A DNA stretch of 64,000 bases from Septoria linicola (Eukaryota > Ascomycota > Dothideomycetes > Mycosphaerellales > Mycosphaerellaceae): the NCBI GenBank assembly GCA_024114885.1, contig CP099420.1, forward strand, positions 1,488,001 through 1,552,000, written 5' to 3'. The notes under the pieces were generated by a model. That model was not told where the DNA came from. It searched no databases and was given only the letters and a program-made list of their open reading frames with translations. Below are positions 46,100 to 56,362 of the stretch, in pieces (positions within the stretch are counted from its first letter, which is position 1; every line of letters begins with the position of its first letter). The position numbers and the translations under genes were made by a program.

Positions 46100-47727
46100 A
46101 TGGCTCTGCTTTCCAGAATCGCAGTTGCAGCTGTCACTGTGGCCGTTGTGTACTACATATTGGGTGCGCTCCTGAGCTACCGCCGTCTTCGCCAATTCAG
46201 AGGCCCGCCACTCGCCAGCTTTTCGCGTCTTTGGATCTTCTGGAAAGAGTGCAAAGGAAGTCTCCCGCAAGCACAAATTACAGCACTTGAGAAATATGGT
46301 ATACGCGTCGACGTCTCGTCATGATTGATTTGTTGGACTAACGTCAGGCTCAAGGATCCCCGGCTCGTATCGGCCATGACTTGCTCGTTACCGACGATGC
46401 GGAACTGATTCGTCACATGTGTGCGCCCGGCTCGAGATGGACGAGATCAGGATGGTACGACGCGATGCGTATGGATCCCAGACAGAACAACGTCTTTTCG
46501 ACTCGTGATGAGAAGGCGCATAACGAGCTCAAGGCAAAGGAAGCTGGTGGAGTGCGTCCTCGGATTTGTTCGGTAATGGCGAAGATGTTGTGACTAACAA
46601 GACTGGCAGTACAATGGTCGCGACATAAATACGCTGGAGCCTGATATCGATGCCCGAATTAGCGATCTCGTTGAGCTCATCCGTAAGTATGAAGGAAAGG
46701 CTGTGGATTTTGCGCCCAAGATCCGCTACTTTGTGCTGGACACCTTGAGCACAGTGGCATTTGGACGTCCGTTTGGATTCATGGCTGCCGACAAGGACAA
46801 ATGGGACTATTGCCAAACCTCAGACGATTTCACACTTATCCTGGGGCTTACGGCCAACCATAGCTCTGTGAGATGGCTGCTTAGCCAGGATTGGGTCCAG
46901 GCTCTTGCTGCTCCAAAGACGACGGACCAAAGTGGAATAGGTCCTGCCCTTGCGTTTGCCCATAAAGCTGTTTCCGAGAGGTATGGACCAGATGCAAAGC
47001 CTCGCAAAGACATGCTGGGTCACTTCGTGGACAAAGGTCTTTCCCAAGTGCAGTGCGAATGTGAGGCATTCCTGCAAATCATGGCTGGAACAGATTCGTC
47101 CGCCACAATTCTGCGATGTGCCATCTTTTCTCTCGCCGGAAATCCGCGTGTATATTCCAAGCTGCGCGCCGAGATTGACGGAGCCTTTGCAAATTCCGCG
47201 CACGTCAAGTATACCGAGGCGCTGAAGTTGGAGTATCTCAACGCCGTAATATGGGAGATCATCAGGCTCTTTCCGCCCCTGTTTGGCCTCAAAGAGAAGT
47301 GTGCACCGCCCGGTGGCGACGAATTCAAAGGCGTCTTCTATCCTGAAGGCACAGGCGTGGCAATTTGTGACGAGGGCGTGATGAGGAGAACAGACGTCTT
47401 CGGCGAGGACTCGTCCTTGTTCCGACCGGAGCGGTTCTTAGAGGGCGACGATGCGCTTCGACGAAAACGTATGCAGACCGCCGAGGTGGCCTTTGGACAT
47501 GGCCGGTACTTGTGCCTGGGCAAGCACATCGCTATGATCGAGTTGCGCAAGGGAATGATCGCGGTAAGTCGTCCATTGCATGTCTCTTTGTGCAACCTCG
47601 CTGACGGAAGCAGATAATGCGCGCATTCGATTTCGCGATAGCAGATCCGACGCAGGGCATTGTCGACGTACAGCACAATGTGCACATGCACAAGGACATG
47701 AACCTGGTGTTCATGGCACGAGAGTAA
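46100..47727 (+). CDS. Cytochrome P450 monooxygenase, microsomal
   Basis: Exons 46100-46298, 46355-46551, 46610-47563 and 47614-47727 join in phase and give 487 residues. At intron 1 the acceptor at 46354 is preferred over 46347 because it restores EKYGSPARIGHDLLV. An N-terminal anchor (IAVAAVTVAVVYYILGALL) is present. The I-helix oxygen motif is IMAGTDSSAT, the K-helix ExxR is EIIR in AVIWEIIRLFPP, and the heme loop is FGHGRYLCLGK with its Cys ligand. The segment RSGWYDAMRMDPRQNNVFST resembles the pisatin-demethylase-like (CYP57-type) fungal P450s. The substrate is unknown. It is divergent from a LaeA-like methyltransferase. The gene is intact. Confidence 0.88.
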
Positions 47728-48270
47728 CGACTTAATGATCAGCTTGTGATTTTGAGATACCACGAAGTATGAGAACCAGGGGTTAGACCGCCTCTGATGC
47801 GAGAGAATCAACAGAGTAGCAAGATGTAAACGTCGGCATCAGCCTGAGTTTCCTCTACCAATGTTAGGACCTTAATGTGGACATTCGAAATGCTCTCCAT
47901 AAGCATCAATCTCGTCCATCAGAAAGACCTGACAAGGACATCAACAGATATGCGAAGGCGGGGCAGGTTCTGCTGCGTGAATCCCATGAAGATAGAACTA
48001 CTGCTACCTTGTTATGTAAATTGGCACACAACAGCAGCATACGGCTCGATTTGCGCCACTTTCTAGCTCTGGCACAACTTGTCCCGCACAAATGATTGCA
48101 TAAAGTGAAGCCAGCTTTGATCACGTGTATACACGACTTGTGTCACAACATGCTTCATCGTCACGTCTCCCCCATGTCAAGTGAAGTCAAGGCGAACGTG
48201 GATTGAATTGATCAATTACTTCACCACAACAACGTGATCGCGCACAAACCCACTTGAGGCGCACTGCGAG
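47728..48270. other. Intergenic region
   Basis: Between the P450 and TAF6. No gene recognised. Confidence 0.5.
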
Positions 48271-49629
48271 ATGGCGTCGGTGTGGAATCCGGAGAATGTC
48301 ACAGATGTCGCCGAATCGGTGGGCATCGCATCACTGAACCGCGATGTGGCAGAACATCTGGCGCGCGACGTCGAATACCGCATCAGCCAGGTGCTGGAGG
48401 AGGCGTTGAAGTTCATGCGCCACTCGAAACGAACGACGCTCACGACCGGCGACATTTCCCAGGCGCTGCGAATACTCGACGTGGAGCCGCTGTATGGCTA
48501 CGAATCAACACGCCCGCTGAAGTTCGGCGAAGCATCCATAGGACCGGGCCAGCCGCTGTTCTACGTGGAAGACGAGGAGGTCGACTTCGAGAAGCTGATC
48601 AATGCGCCGCTGCCCAAAGTGCCGCGCGAGATCAGCTTTACCGGCCACTGGCTGGCCGTGGAAGGCGTGCAGCCGAGCATACCGCAAAACCCGACACAAG
48701 CGGATCAAAGAGGGCAGGAGCTGGCAGGGAAGGGACAGAACGCCAACACTTTGGCTGCTCTCAGCGGCAACGACAATGTGGCCGTCAAGCCGCTGGTCAA
48801 GCATGTGCTGTCTAAGGAGCTGCAGCTGTACTTTGAGCGCATCTGTGCCGCCATACTGGACGAGAACAATGACGACTATCAGGCTGCTGCTCTTGCTTCA
48901 CTGCGCGCGGATCCTGGACTCCATCAGCTGGTGCCATACTTTATTCAATTTGTGGCTGACAAGGTAACGCACAACCTGAAGTCACTCTTCGTTCTGGCAC
49001 AAAGCATGCGCATGGTCGAATCGATACTGGAAAATGGCAGCCTGTACATTGCTCCCTACGTGTCGTCGCTGATTCCTGCTATCCTGACCTGCATGGTTGG
49101 CAAACATGTCGGCGCTTCTGTCAAGGATCAGAACGATGCCACTTTTTCTCTGCGAATGTACTCAAGCAGCATGCTATCCAAGATCGCCAAGAAGTATGGG
49201 GACAGTTCGTCTACCCTGAAGCCCCGGATAGCTCGATCCTGCCTGAAGCACTTCCTCGATTCGCACAAGCCCTTCGGCACCCACTACGGTGCAATTCTTG
49301 GCCTGACGGATATTGCTGGGCCAGCGGGAGTACGATCACTCATTCTACCGAATCTCAAAGCATATGATGTACACTTGCAGGAAGGCCTCAAAGACGAGAC
49401 GAAACGAGCCCATGCCGAGAAAGTGGTCGAGGCGATCGTCAGAGCTCTGGAGACTCTCGAGCAGGATGCAGTCGGTCATGTCAACGAGCAGTCAAATGGC
49501 CACCCAGAAGGCGATGCGCTCAAAGAGAGGCTGAATGAATTGCTCGGCGAGGCCGTCACGCAAGCGGTTCTGGCGAAAGGCCGGCCATCGCTTGTGAACG
49601 CTGTGCTCGAGAAGGAAGTGGAGCTTTAA
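48271..49629 (+). CDS. TAF6: TFIID/SAGA subunit TAF6
   Basis: Single exon of 452 residues. The N-terminal histone fold is clear: SVWNPENVTDVAESVGIASL, LARDVEYRISQVLEEALKFM and TTGDISQALRILDVEPLYGY. The TAF6 linker (LPKVPREISFTGHWLAVEGV) and the C-terminal HEAT-like domain follow (KELQLYFERICAAILDENND, LHQLVPYFIQFVADKVTHNL, GLTDIAGPAGVRSLILPNL). TAF6 pairs with TAF9 in the histone-like core of TFIID and SAGA and is essential for transcription by RNA polymerase II. The gene is intact, with length as in other fungi. Confidence 0.95.
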   Translation: MASVWNPENVTDVAESVGIASLNRDVAEHLARDVEYRISQVLEEALKFMRHSKRTTLTTGDISQALRILDVEPLYGYESTRPLKFGEASIGPGQPLFYVEDEEVDFEKLINAPLPKVPREISFTGHWLAVEGVQPSIPQNPTQADQRGQELAGKGQNANTLAALSGNDNVAVKPLVKHVLSKELQLYFERICAAILDENNDDYQAAALASLRADPGLHQLVPYFIQFVADKVTHNLKSLFVLAQSMRMVESILENGSLYIAPYVSSLIPAILTCMVGKHVGASVKDQNDATFSLRMYSSSMLSKIAKKYGDSSSTLKPRIARSCLKHFLDSHKPFGTHYGAILGLTDIAGPAGVRSLILPNLKAYDVHLQEGLKDETKRAHAEKVVEAIVRALETLEQDAVGHVNEQSNGHPEGDALKERLNELLGEAVTQAVLAKGRPSLVNAVLEKEVEL

Positions 49630-49856
49630 ATTGCCAGTACTGTCTCGTCCAAGCACCAGGGGCAGGTTTTACATATGGGCATGACTTTTAGCGAGGCGTT
49701 TGGGTAATGGTAAATGGCTGTAGCAGCCTACATGCATTTATGATGAAATCGCTATACCAATACCAAAAGCGCTGACTGGGCAAGCTAGACTACTATTGAA
49801 AAGCCGTAGTGCTTTCTTCACGCCCACCTATAACTCCTTGCCCGCGTTTGCGTCGT

Positions 49857-51275
49857 TCACATGACTCTTGCCTTCCTCATAAACCAACTGCCTCCACCGA
49901 CAATCGCTGTTATCCCAGCAAACATGATTATCGAGCCATATTCGCTACTATATGCAGACGCCGCGTGGTCATGCCATTCTCGATCATCCACCAGCAAAGA
50001 CTCGGAAAGCGGCCCAGATATGATCGATCCAACGCCACGGCCAGCGGCAAGCAGCCCGAATATCAGGTTCGCGTCAGTTCCTTCGTGCGCCTTCTGCACT
50101 TCTCGAATGAGTCCACCCCAGTGTGAAGAATATGCCGATGCTGTAACTCCGTACATGATGGAGAAGACGAAAAGTGGAGGCACGGCCACCGTAAAGCCCA
50201 GGACAATAAGAACAGAGGTGCCAGCGAGCATGCTGACAGCCAACATTATCGTCATTGTGTCGAATCGATCAACCAAAGCTCCGACTGCGACGCATCCAAA
50301 TATCGAACCGAGGTTAATGAGGACGAGTGTTAAAGATGCCAATGTGTGTCCTATACCGAAATCTTGAGCAATAGTGGGCAGATAATTCATCGGCAAGAAG
50401 TAGCCAAGAGCCTGTACTCCATTGAAGAACTGTAGGATCCAGAAGAGGCGATGTCGCAGGAACGATATCTGTACTGGCGGTGCCACATGGGTCGGCGAGA
50501 TCGGCAGGCGAGGCTCGAGGATGAACATCAGCGGCAGCGAAAGCGTGCATATGATCGCCGCGACAATTCGAAGAGTCTGTGGTCTCAAATCAGCAAGCGT
50601 ACTTTTGCGAGCAGCATCGAACTTGCTCACCCATCGGAAACCAACAGCATCCAGCAACGCCTGCAACAGCAACGGCATGATAACACCGCCCGTCCCATCG
50701 CCCGCAATCGCTACACCAATAGCCAATCCCTTCTTCCTCACAAACCACTCATTGATATAATTAATCGTCGGCATGACTAGCGCATTCCCAGCCAGCGCAT
50801 ACATAATTCCCTGACAAGCAATAAGCCCGCCCACAGAACTCGCAAAACTCGCTCCAATCAAGCTCGTCGCCACGATTGGAAGACTGACCCACAACGACCA
50901 CTGTCTCGCCTTTGGCCAGCGCTGGAACGCAGAAAGAAATATCGGCATGGTGAGATACATGATACCTGTGCATGTCGTCCCGATGGCAGCGATACCACCC
51001 GGAGCGGAGGAAAAGGGCTCGTTGGTGGTGTAGTATTCTTGCATTACGCCGTAGGATAGGGCGAAGCCCCAGATGAGGGCGTTGCTTAAAAAGGCTCCGA
51101 AGAGGGCTACCCAGGCGCCTCGACCAGTGTCTGTGGGAGGAAGTGCATCTTGAGCGTGACTTGGCGATGAAGTGCCGTCTATGAAGGACGATTGAGAAGA
51201 CGAGGCAGGGAGATGCGCGAGCTCGATTGGAGAGGGGTTGGTGAGGTACTGTTGGCTTAGCGAGTGTTCCATCAC
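49857..51275 (-). CDS. MFS transporter, monocarboxylate-porter (MCT/SLC16) type
   Basis: Exon 1 is 50631-51275 and exon 2 is 49857-50576. The 54-base intron (gtgagc...ccacag with a gctgat branch site) contains no stop and would add 18 residues if retained. The spliced product has 454 residues. A ~50-residue cytosolic N-terminus precedes TM1 (WVALFGAFLSNALIWGFALS), with the MCT-type YGVMQEYYTTNEPF and INEWFVRKKGLAIGVAIAG segments. About twelve TM helices are seen. Fungal members of this family (Mch-like) are mostly of unknown substrate. It converges with TAF6. The gene is intact. Confidence 0.85.
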   Translation of the reverse strand: MMEHSLSQQYLTNPSPIELAHLPASSSQSSFIDGTSSPSHAQDALPPTDTGRGAWVALFGAFLSNALIWGFALSYGVMQEYYTTNEPFSSAPGGIAAIGTTCTGIMYLTMPIFLSAFQRWPKARQWSLWVSLPIVATSLIGASFASSVGGLIACQGIMYALAGNALVMPTINYINEWFVRKKGLAIGVAIAGDGTGGVIMPLLLQALLDAVGFRWVSKFDAARKSTLADLRPQTLRIVAAIICTLSLPLMFILEPRLPISPTHVAPPVQISFLRHRLFWILQFFNGVQALGYFLPMNYLPTIAQDFGIGHTLASLTLVLINLGSIFGCVAVGALVDRFDTMTIMLAVSMLAGTSVLIVLGFTVAVPPLFVFSIMYGVTASAYSSHWGGLIREVQKAHEGTDANLIFGLLAAGRGVGSIISGPLSESLLVDDREWHDHAASAYSSEYGSIIMFAGITAIVGGGSWFMRKARVM

Positions 51276-51670
51276 TTGAAGATATTGACCAAGTTGAGGT
51301 TGGAGGAGAATGGATTAGTTAGACCTACATCTTTTGAAATTTGGTATCACATAGGTCGTTGTTTGGGCCAGTACGCCCTATGGTAATCAGCATGTAGTTC
51401 TACTTGTGTGGCAGCGGATTCGTCGACCGACGGAAGAAAGTCGGCCGACGGTCTTGGCCCCCAAAATATTTGTTGACGGTTTCATCAACGTCCTTGATCT
51501 TTCATGTTTTCAACGTCATCATCATTGTCTATATCTACGTTCAATTCTGAGGGAAGCTTAGCGATGCTGCGTGAACCGCTACATTGAACATTCTGACGAA
51601 AGAGGTCCTCGACAACGGTATCGGCAATGCAGTGCGCAGAGACACCGGCCTTGCTCGCCGCGGTACCGAA
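51276..51670. other. Intergenic region
   Basis: Upstream of the MCT-type carrier and downstream of the AstE-like gene. It contains the palindromic CGG/CCG element listed separately. Confidence 0.5.
51425..51451. promoter_or_regulatory. Palindromic CGG/CCG element upstream of the MCT-type carrier
   Basis: The 10-base palindrome gtcggccgac at about 51440-51449 lies next to a second ccgacgg copy at about 51427-51433, ~150-175 bases upstream of the carrier's start codon. CGG/CCG triplets in inverted arrangement are typical Zn2Cys6 regulator targets. The role is inferred. Confidence 0.35.
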
Positions 51671-52843
51671 TCAAGTACTCGCTGTGGCGTTATAGCCAAT
51701 AGTAGCGACACCCGCACCAGCTTCGACAGCAGGATCAATTAGCACCGTCAAGACTCGGCCACTCACACTGGAAGTGAGATTTTGCAACTCATCGCCCCAC
51801 GAGTTGTACACCCTGCCAATTACCTGTCCTTCTTGAACATCATCTAGAGCCTCGATATCCATATCAATCCAGCCACTGTAGTTGCTTCGTGGAGAGGTGA
51901 AGTTGTTGACGATGAATGTCTGCGAGAGGTCGGGCTCCGGAATCTCGCCATTGGTCATCTGGAGGTCGTCCATTAGACGGAACGCAAAATCGACAGTGCG
52001 CTGTATCAGGGTGCGATTCCAGATGTTGGCTGGACCTGTTTCGACCGTAATGGCAGGAACTCCTGCTGAGACCCAGGTCGTCTCAATCGAACCAGGCTCA
52101 CCAGGATCTACCTTGATCATGTCTGGCTGCAGCAGTTCTGCCATACGCTGGACGCCCTCGAAGCTGTAGTCCGCATATGCCCAGAGTGGACCAACGGAGC
52201 CGGTGCTAAGCGTGTCTGGATCGAATCAGTACCAATGTTTAGCGAGGGCATCTGTCAGAGTGTACTCACGGAAGTCGACTGCAATGTCAACGTTGGACGC
52301 ATTGCCCCACACATCATTCCAGATGGCCGATGTGTACGACTGAATCAGACTGCCGCCATCCTCAATGCTGAGACCTGGGAAGTTGCGATTTAGATCCACA
52401 AAGAATCCATTTGAGGAGCTTGTGAAGAAGTTTCGTTGATTCAAGAAGTTGCCTTGTGGGTTCTGAGTGGGCAAGCCGATAACTGTTCCATTGAGATCAC
52501 CAGCTGCCACTGTCTGGTTCAGTTGCCTGAAGATGCTCTGAACAATTGCTACGGGGTTGAGCTCATCTCCATGGATCGAAGCTGAGAGCGAGAGCCTGCG
52601 GCCACTGCTCAGACTCTCCTCAGTCCCTCTTGCAACGAAGATCGGCAGGAAGTAAGCGAGCCCACCTTGACCAGCAGCTGGAGAGAGCCAGAATCGCGAG
52701 ACGGTGTTGTTTGGGACATCGTTGACGTCGAGTGAAGATATGATGGGATAGCCTTGGAATCTGTCGCCCGTGTATATCGTCGCTGCTGGCGCTCCAGACG
52801 CTAGAGCGCCGAGCAGTGCTACCGATCTAGTACTTGACTTCAT
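51671..52843 (-). CDS. Secreted zinc carboxypeptidase-fold protein (AstE/AspA-like, M14)
   Basis: Exons 52270-52843 and 51671-52215 (54-base intron splitting a His codon) give 372 residues from the ATG at 52843, which starts a signal peptide (RSVALLGALASGAPA). The zinc site appears as SIHGDE (His91, Glu94) and VDFHT (His ~192). VDLNRNFPG is an M14-type arginine/substrate loop, and AITVETGPA may carry the catalytic Glu. The C-terminal ~120 residues form a beta-rich domain (GWIDMDIEALDDVQEGQVIG), as in the succinylglutamate desuccinylase/aspartoacylase branch. An extracellular deacylase or carboxypeptidase is inferred. The gene is intact and divergent from a second M14-type gene at 53821. Confidence 0.8.
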
Positions 52844-53199
52844 GCTCGAGGCTCCAAGGATATGCAATATAACGAACCACAAAAGGTAGGGATTGTCGAC
52901 AAGCAAAGCTGTCGGCGAGGTCGGCCAACATGGTTCTGTCGGGCGAATATATGCAGGCACTGTCGCGTGGCAGCACTAGCGGACTATCCATGCCAAGCTG
53001 ATAAACTCGTAGACGATACCAGAGCAGGAAGCTACAAGGAATGCCAAGAGCCTACCAAGCTATCCTCGCTTTGTTCGGTAACGGACGTCGTCCACATCTC
53101 TAAGATTCACATCTGTTGAAATTCTCTTTGACTGGCTCATGTCAGCATTAGACGAGGACACTGGGTGCGGTCGTGCATGACTTTCAGTACCTCAAAGTT
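52844..53199. other. Upstream region of the AstE-like gene
   Basis: Contains a TATA-like catatatt (minus strand) at about 52947-52954, ~105 bases upstream of the ATG at 52843. No gene recognised. Confidence 0.4.
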
Positions 53200-53700
53200 T
53201 AGTAATTGGCAGGGATCATTGACCGAGTTTACGAGGTCTATCTTACTCTACGAAAAAAAACAGGGTGCAAAAATAATTGGCTAAGAGTGCGCTAAAAAAA
53301 AGAACGGGCACGTGACCTAATACCCTTAGCATATGCAGACTCTTTACTCCTATTTATAAACAAATCGTCCTTACTATACCGTTAAACCACTTTACGCATT
53401 CGTCTAAGGCAAGCGCAATCTTAAGACCTGCGATCGTTATCGTAAGTTGAAGTAGTTGAAGGGGAAGAAGGTAAAGCAGGGCCGTAGTACGCGTGCTTAG
53501 CTTTGTAATAGAAATCATAGCCCGCTTGCAAGTTCGTAGGAAGCCGCAGCCACTTATGCGTAGAGATACGCCGACCTCATCCGCCGACGAGATGCTAATC
53601 CAGTCCCTATTACCCCTGCAGCCTACTGTAAAGGTGCTATTACTTGCTAAGACGCGGAGGCTATTACGTGAGCGGCGCTACGTAGTTCCGAGTCAACAGG
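53200..53700. repeat. TA-rich island, possible degraded mobile element
   Basis: Base usage changes abruptly here: TA dinucleotides (ttacta, ctatta, taata, cttagc) and short A-runs are frequent, with no long conserved frame and few typical fungal codon patterns. One plus-strand frame (53493-53747) has no recognisable domain. The texture is like a transposon relic altered by repeat-induced point mutation, but no terminal repeats were found by eye. It lies between two divergent M14-type genes. Confidence 0.4.
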
Positions 53701-53739
53701 GTCAGATCTTTGCGTGTACGCGACAGGGACCTTGTCTCA

Positions 53740-53749
53740 GTATATAAGA
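53740..53749 (+). promoter_or_regulatory. TATA box of the second M14-type gene
   Basis: A gtatataaga sequence about 75-80 bases upstream of the ATG at 53821. Confidence 0.55.
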
Positions 53750-53820
53750 GATTGAGAAGTGCCACAAGCTTAAAACCATAAAAGTCTTGAACGAACGGGT
53801 ACCAAGAAGGCATTGACGAC

Positions 53821-55554
53821 ATGCGTATATCTCTACCATTGAGCTTGTGCTTCGGCATAGCTCATGCCACCCAATATGGCAACAACCACATCAGAGTCCG
53901 ACCAGATCCGCCACAAGTCGAGGCCAACTTCCCGGATCCAGGCGTTGAACTGCTGTCGCCAGCGTTCATGAACAACAACAGCACACCAGCGGCCTTCTCG
54001 AATGGAACGTCTGGGCCTACTAGCGAGGCTCTTCAAGATTTCTTCATACGATCGCTCGCGGAGAGGAATGAGTGGCTCAACTATGTCCCTGCTGATTACG
54101 AGAGTGAAGAGGGACGTGGTTTTCCATATGTCTTCCTGACGAACAATTTGTCTGGTGGCAATGCATCTGCGGCGGGAGATAAAGTCAGAATATGGATTCA
54201 AGGTGCTGTGCATGGAAATGAGCCAGGTGAGCCGCCTACTATCATGGACCCCGGTGGCCAATGTCGCACCGGTGCCGATTGAGCTTTGACTTGATAATGG
54301 CGATGTCATTCAAGCTCGAAAATACAAGAAAGAATACAGCTGATGTGTTGTACAGCGGGGGATCAGGCTGTCCTAGCTCTGCTCGGCAAAATGGACGCAA
54401 ACCAGACCTGGGCATCACAACTATTAGAACGTGCCGATATCATGATCCTCCCACGCTACAACCCTGACGGTGTAGCATACTTTCAACGGACTTTGGCGAC
54501 CAACTTCGACCCTAATCGCGATCACGTCAAATTGGCCAGACAGCAGACTCGCGATATCAAAAAGACGTTCTCGGCCTTCGCACCTCATGTCGCAGCAGAC
54601 ATGCACGAATATGGCGCCTCCTCGCTTTACGGCGGCCGCTACTTGCCCGGTGCGGACGCTTTGTTCAGCGCAGCCAAGAATCTGAACATTAACGCTGGCA
54701 TTCGTGACTTGTCCGAAAAGCTGTTTGCGCCTGCGATTGGAGCCCATCTCGAAGCTGCTGGTTTCAGATGGGAGCCATATGTCACAGGTGCCCATGGTGT
54801 AGGTCAAAACTCTACGATCGTCTACAACGAAGCCGGCAGTGATGCCAAGATCGGCAGAAATGCCCTTGGTCTAACTCAAGCAATTGTGTTCCTCTTCGAA
54901 ATGCGAGGCATTGGTATCGCTGATCAACAATTCGCCCGTCGCACCGCGACTGGACTAGCTATGCTCGAAGCAACAATCCAGACAGCCGTGGACAACGCCG
55001 CACAAGTTCTCGAAGTCGTGGAAGGAGGCATTACCGACTTCAAGAGCAGCCAAGAGGACATCATCATCACTGACAGCACAACATCCTCAACTCGCAACTG
55101 GACTCTTATCGACTACGACTCTGGCGAGGTTCAACAAGTCCCAGTCACATTCTTCAGCACCACCCCCGTCACCGCGAACCTCACAAAGACCCGACCAGCA
55201 GCCTATCTCATCCCGCGCGGCTGGGCGGATCTGGCTGATCGTCTGAAAGCCTCTGGCTTGGAAGTAGAAACACTGAATCACGCATACAGCGGCCCCGTCG
55301 AGGCTCTCACGATCGAGACGTCTTCGTTCGCGAAGTCGTATTATGAGGGCACGGTCCTCGCTACAGTCACTACGAACTCAACGACACGAGATGTCGAGCT
55401 GCCTGCTGGTTCGTTCTGGGTTAGCACTAAGCAGAAGAATGCGGCGTTGGCCTTTGTGGCGCTGGAGCCGGAGAACATTGATTCGTATGTCAGTTTTAAC
55501 ATTGTGCCCTTGGATGTTGGCGACGAGTATCCGGTGTACAGAGTTCTAGCTTGA
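53821..55554 (+). CDS. Secreted M14-type zinc carboxypeptidase
   Basis: Exons 53821-54226 and 54356-55554 (129-base intron) give 534 residues. The signal peptide is MRISLPLSLCFGIAHA. The HxxE zinc motif is AVHGNEP (His131, Glu134), the third ligand is in ADMHEYG (His219), the conserved RYNPDGV loop lies near residue 169, and the catalytic Glu is probably in FLFEMRGIG. The C-terminal ~200 residues form a separate domain rich in beta strands and Thr. The protein is longer than, and clearly distinct from, the divergent neighbour, though both share the fold. Function as an extracellular peptidase is inferred. The gene is intact. Confidence 0.82.
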
Positions 55555-56362
55555 GCGGTGTCACAGTCACAGACCTCATGTGGCTGCTGCCAGAGGAGTG
55601 GCCAAGGCCAAGATCGTCGTGAAGACGGAAACTTGCATATCGAAGTTCTGTTTTCGAAGCAGATTATGAATGAACAAAGTCAGGCTTGAAGCTTCTGTGC
55701 CCTCTGAATATCGCGACTCCTCTCCTACTTCTATCTTCCTTTTTCTTCCAGGACCGTTTCACGACTCTGCTTAGCATGCGAGGTATGTGTCCTGCCGAGA
55801 TATTGCGACCACTATATACAAGAGAAAGTACATCATGCTATGGGCTGTGGCAACAGCCACTCGAGAGGGCACTCCGAGGCGTGAGCACACAATTTACGGA
55901 AGCACTGGACCTCGTAGCGGATATCTCTACCCTCCGTGCCTCCAACAAGCGAGGATGAAGCTCAACTAAGGCTCAGCTAACTCCCAGATCGGGCTCAAGA
56001 AGCGATCTGCTCGAGTGTCCCGTATCGAGCTAATGACAAATCTTGGAAGGGACCATGGAAGCAATGATGGTCGATCATGATATTGTAGTGAACGCTGTCG
56101 ACATCATCATACATGTATTATGTACAAGAAGTGAAACCGCCCCGCCAAATGCTTCGTCACCCTCTTTCTCTCGACTAGCTGCAAGTCGATACTGTATCAT
56201 CATATCTACTTGCCAATGCTGAGATCAATGCTGATCAGAGACCCATCCGACTCAGAGTCCTCGGTCGCGGCATCTGTAGTGCTGACACTACACAGAGGAG
56301 TCAGAAACAACTCTTGCACCGTAGCTCCGCATCTTATCTTGCTAGAATGATGGCGATATCAC
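55555..56362. other. Convergent intergenic region
   Basis: About 800 bases between the 3' ends of the M14 gene and the carbonic anhydrase gene. Short frames only; nothing recognised. Confidence 0.45.

Noticed and set aside
46299..46347. First-intron acceptor of the P450 at gtcag
   Set aside because: It leads to a stop; using the acceptor at 46354 gives the conserved KYGSPARIG segment.
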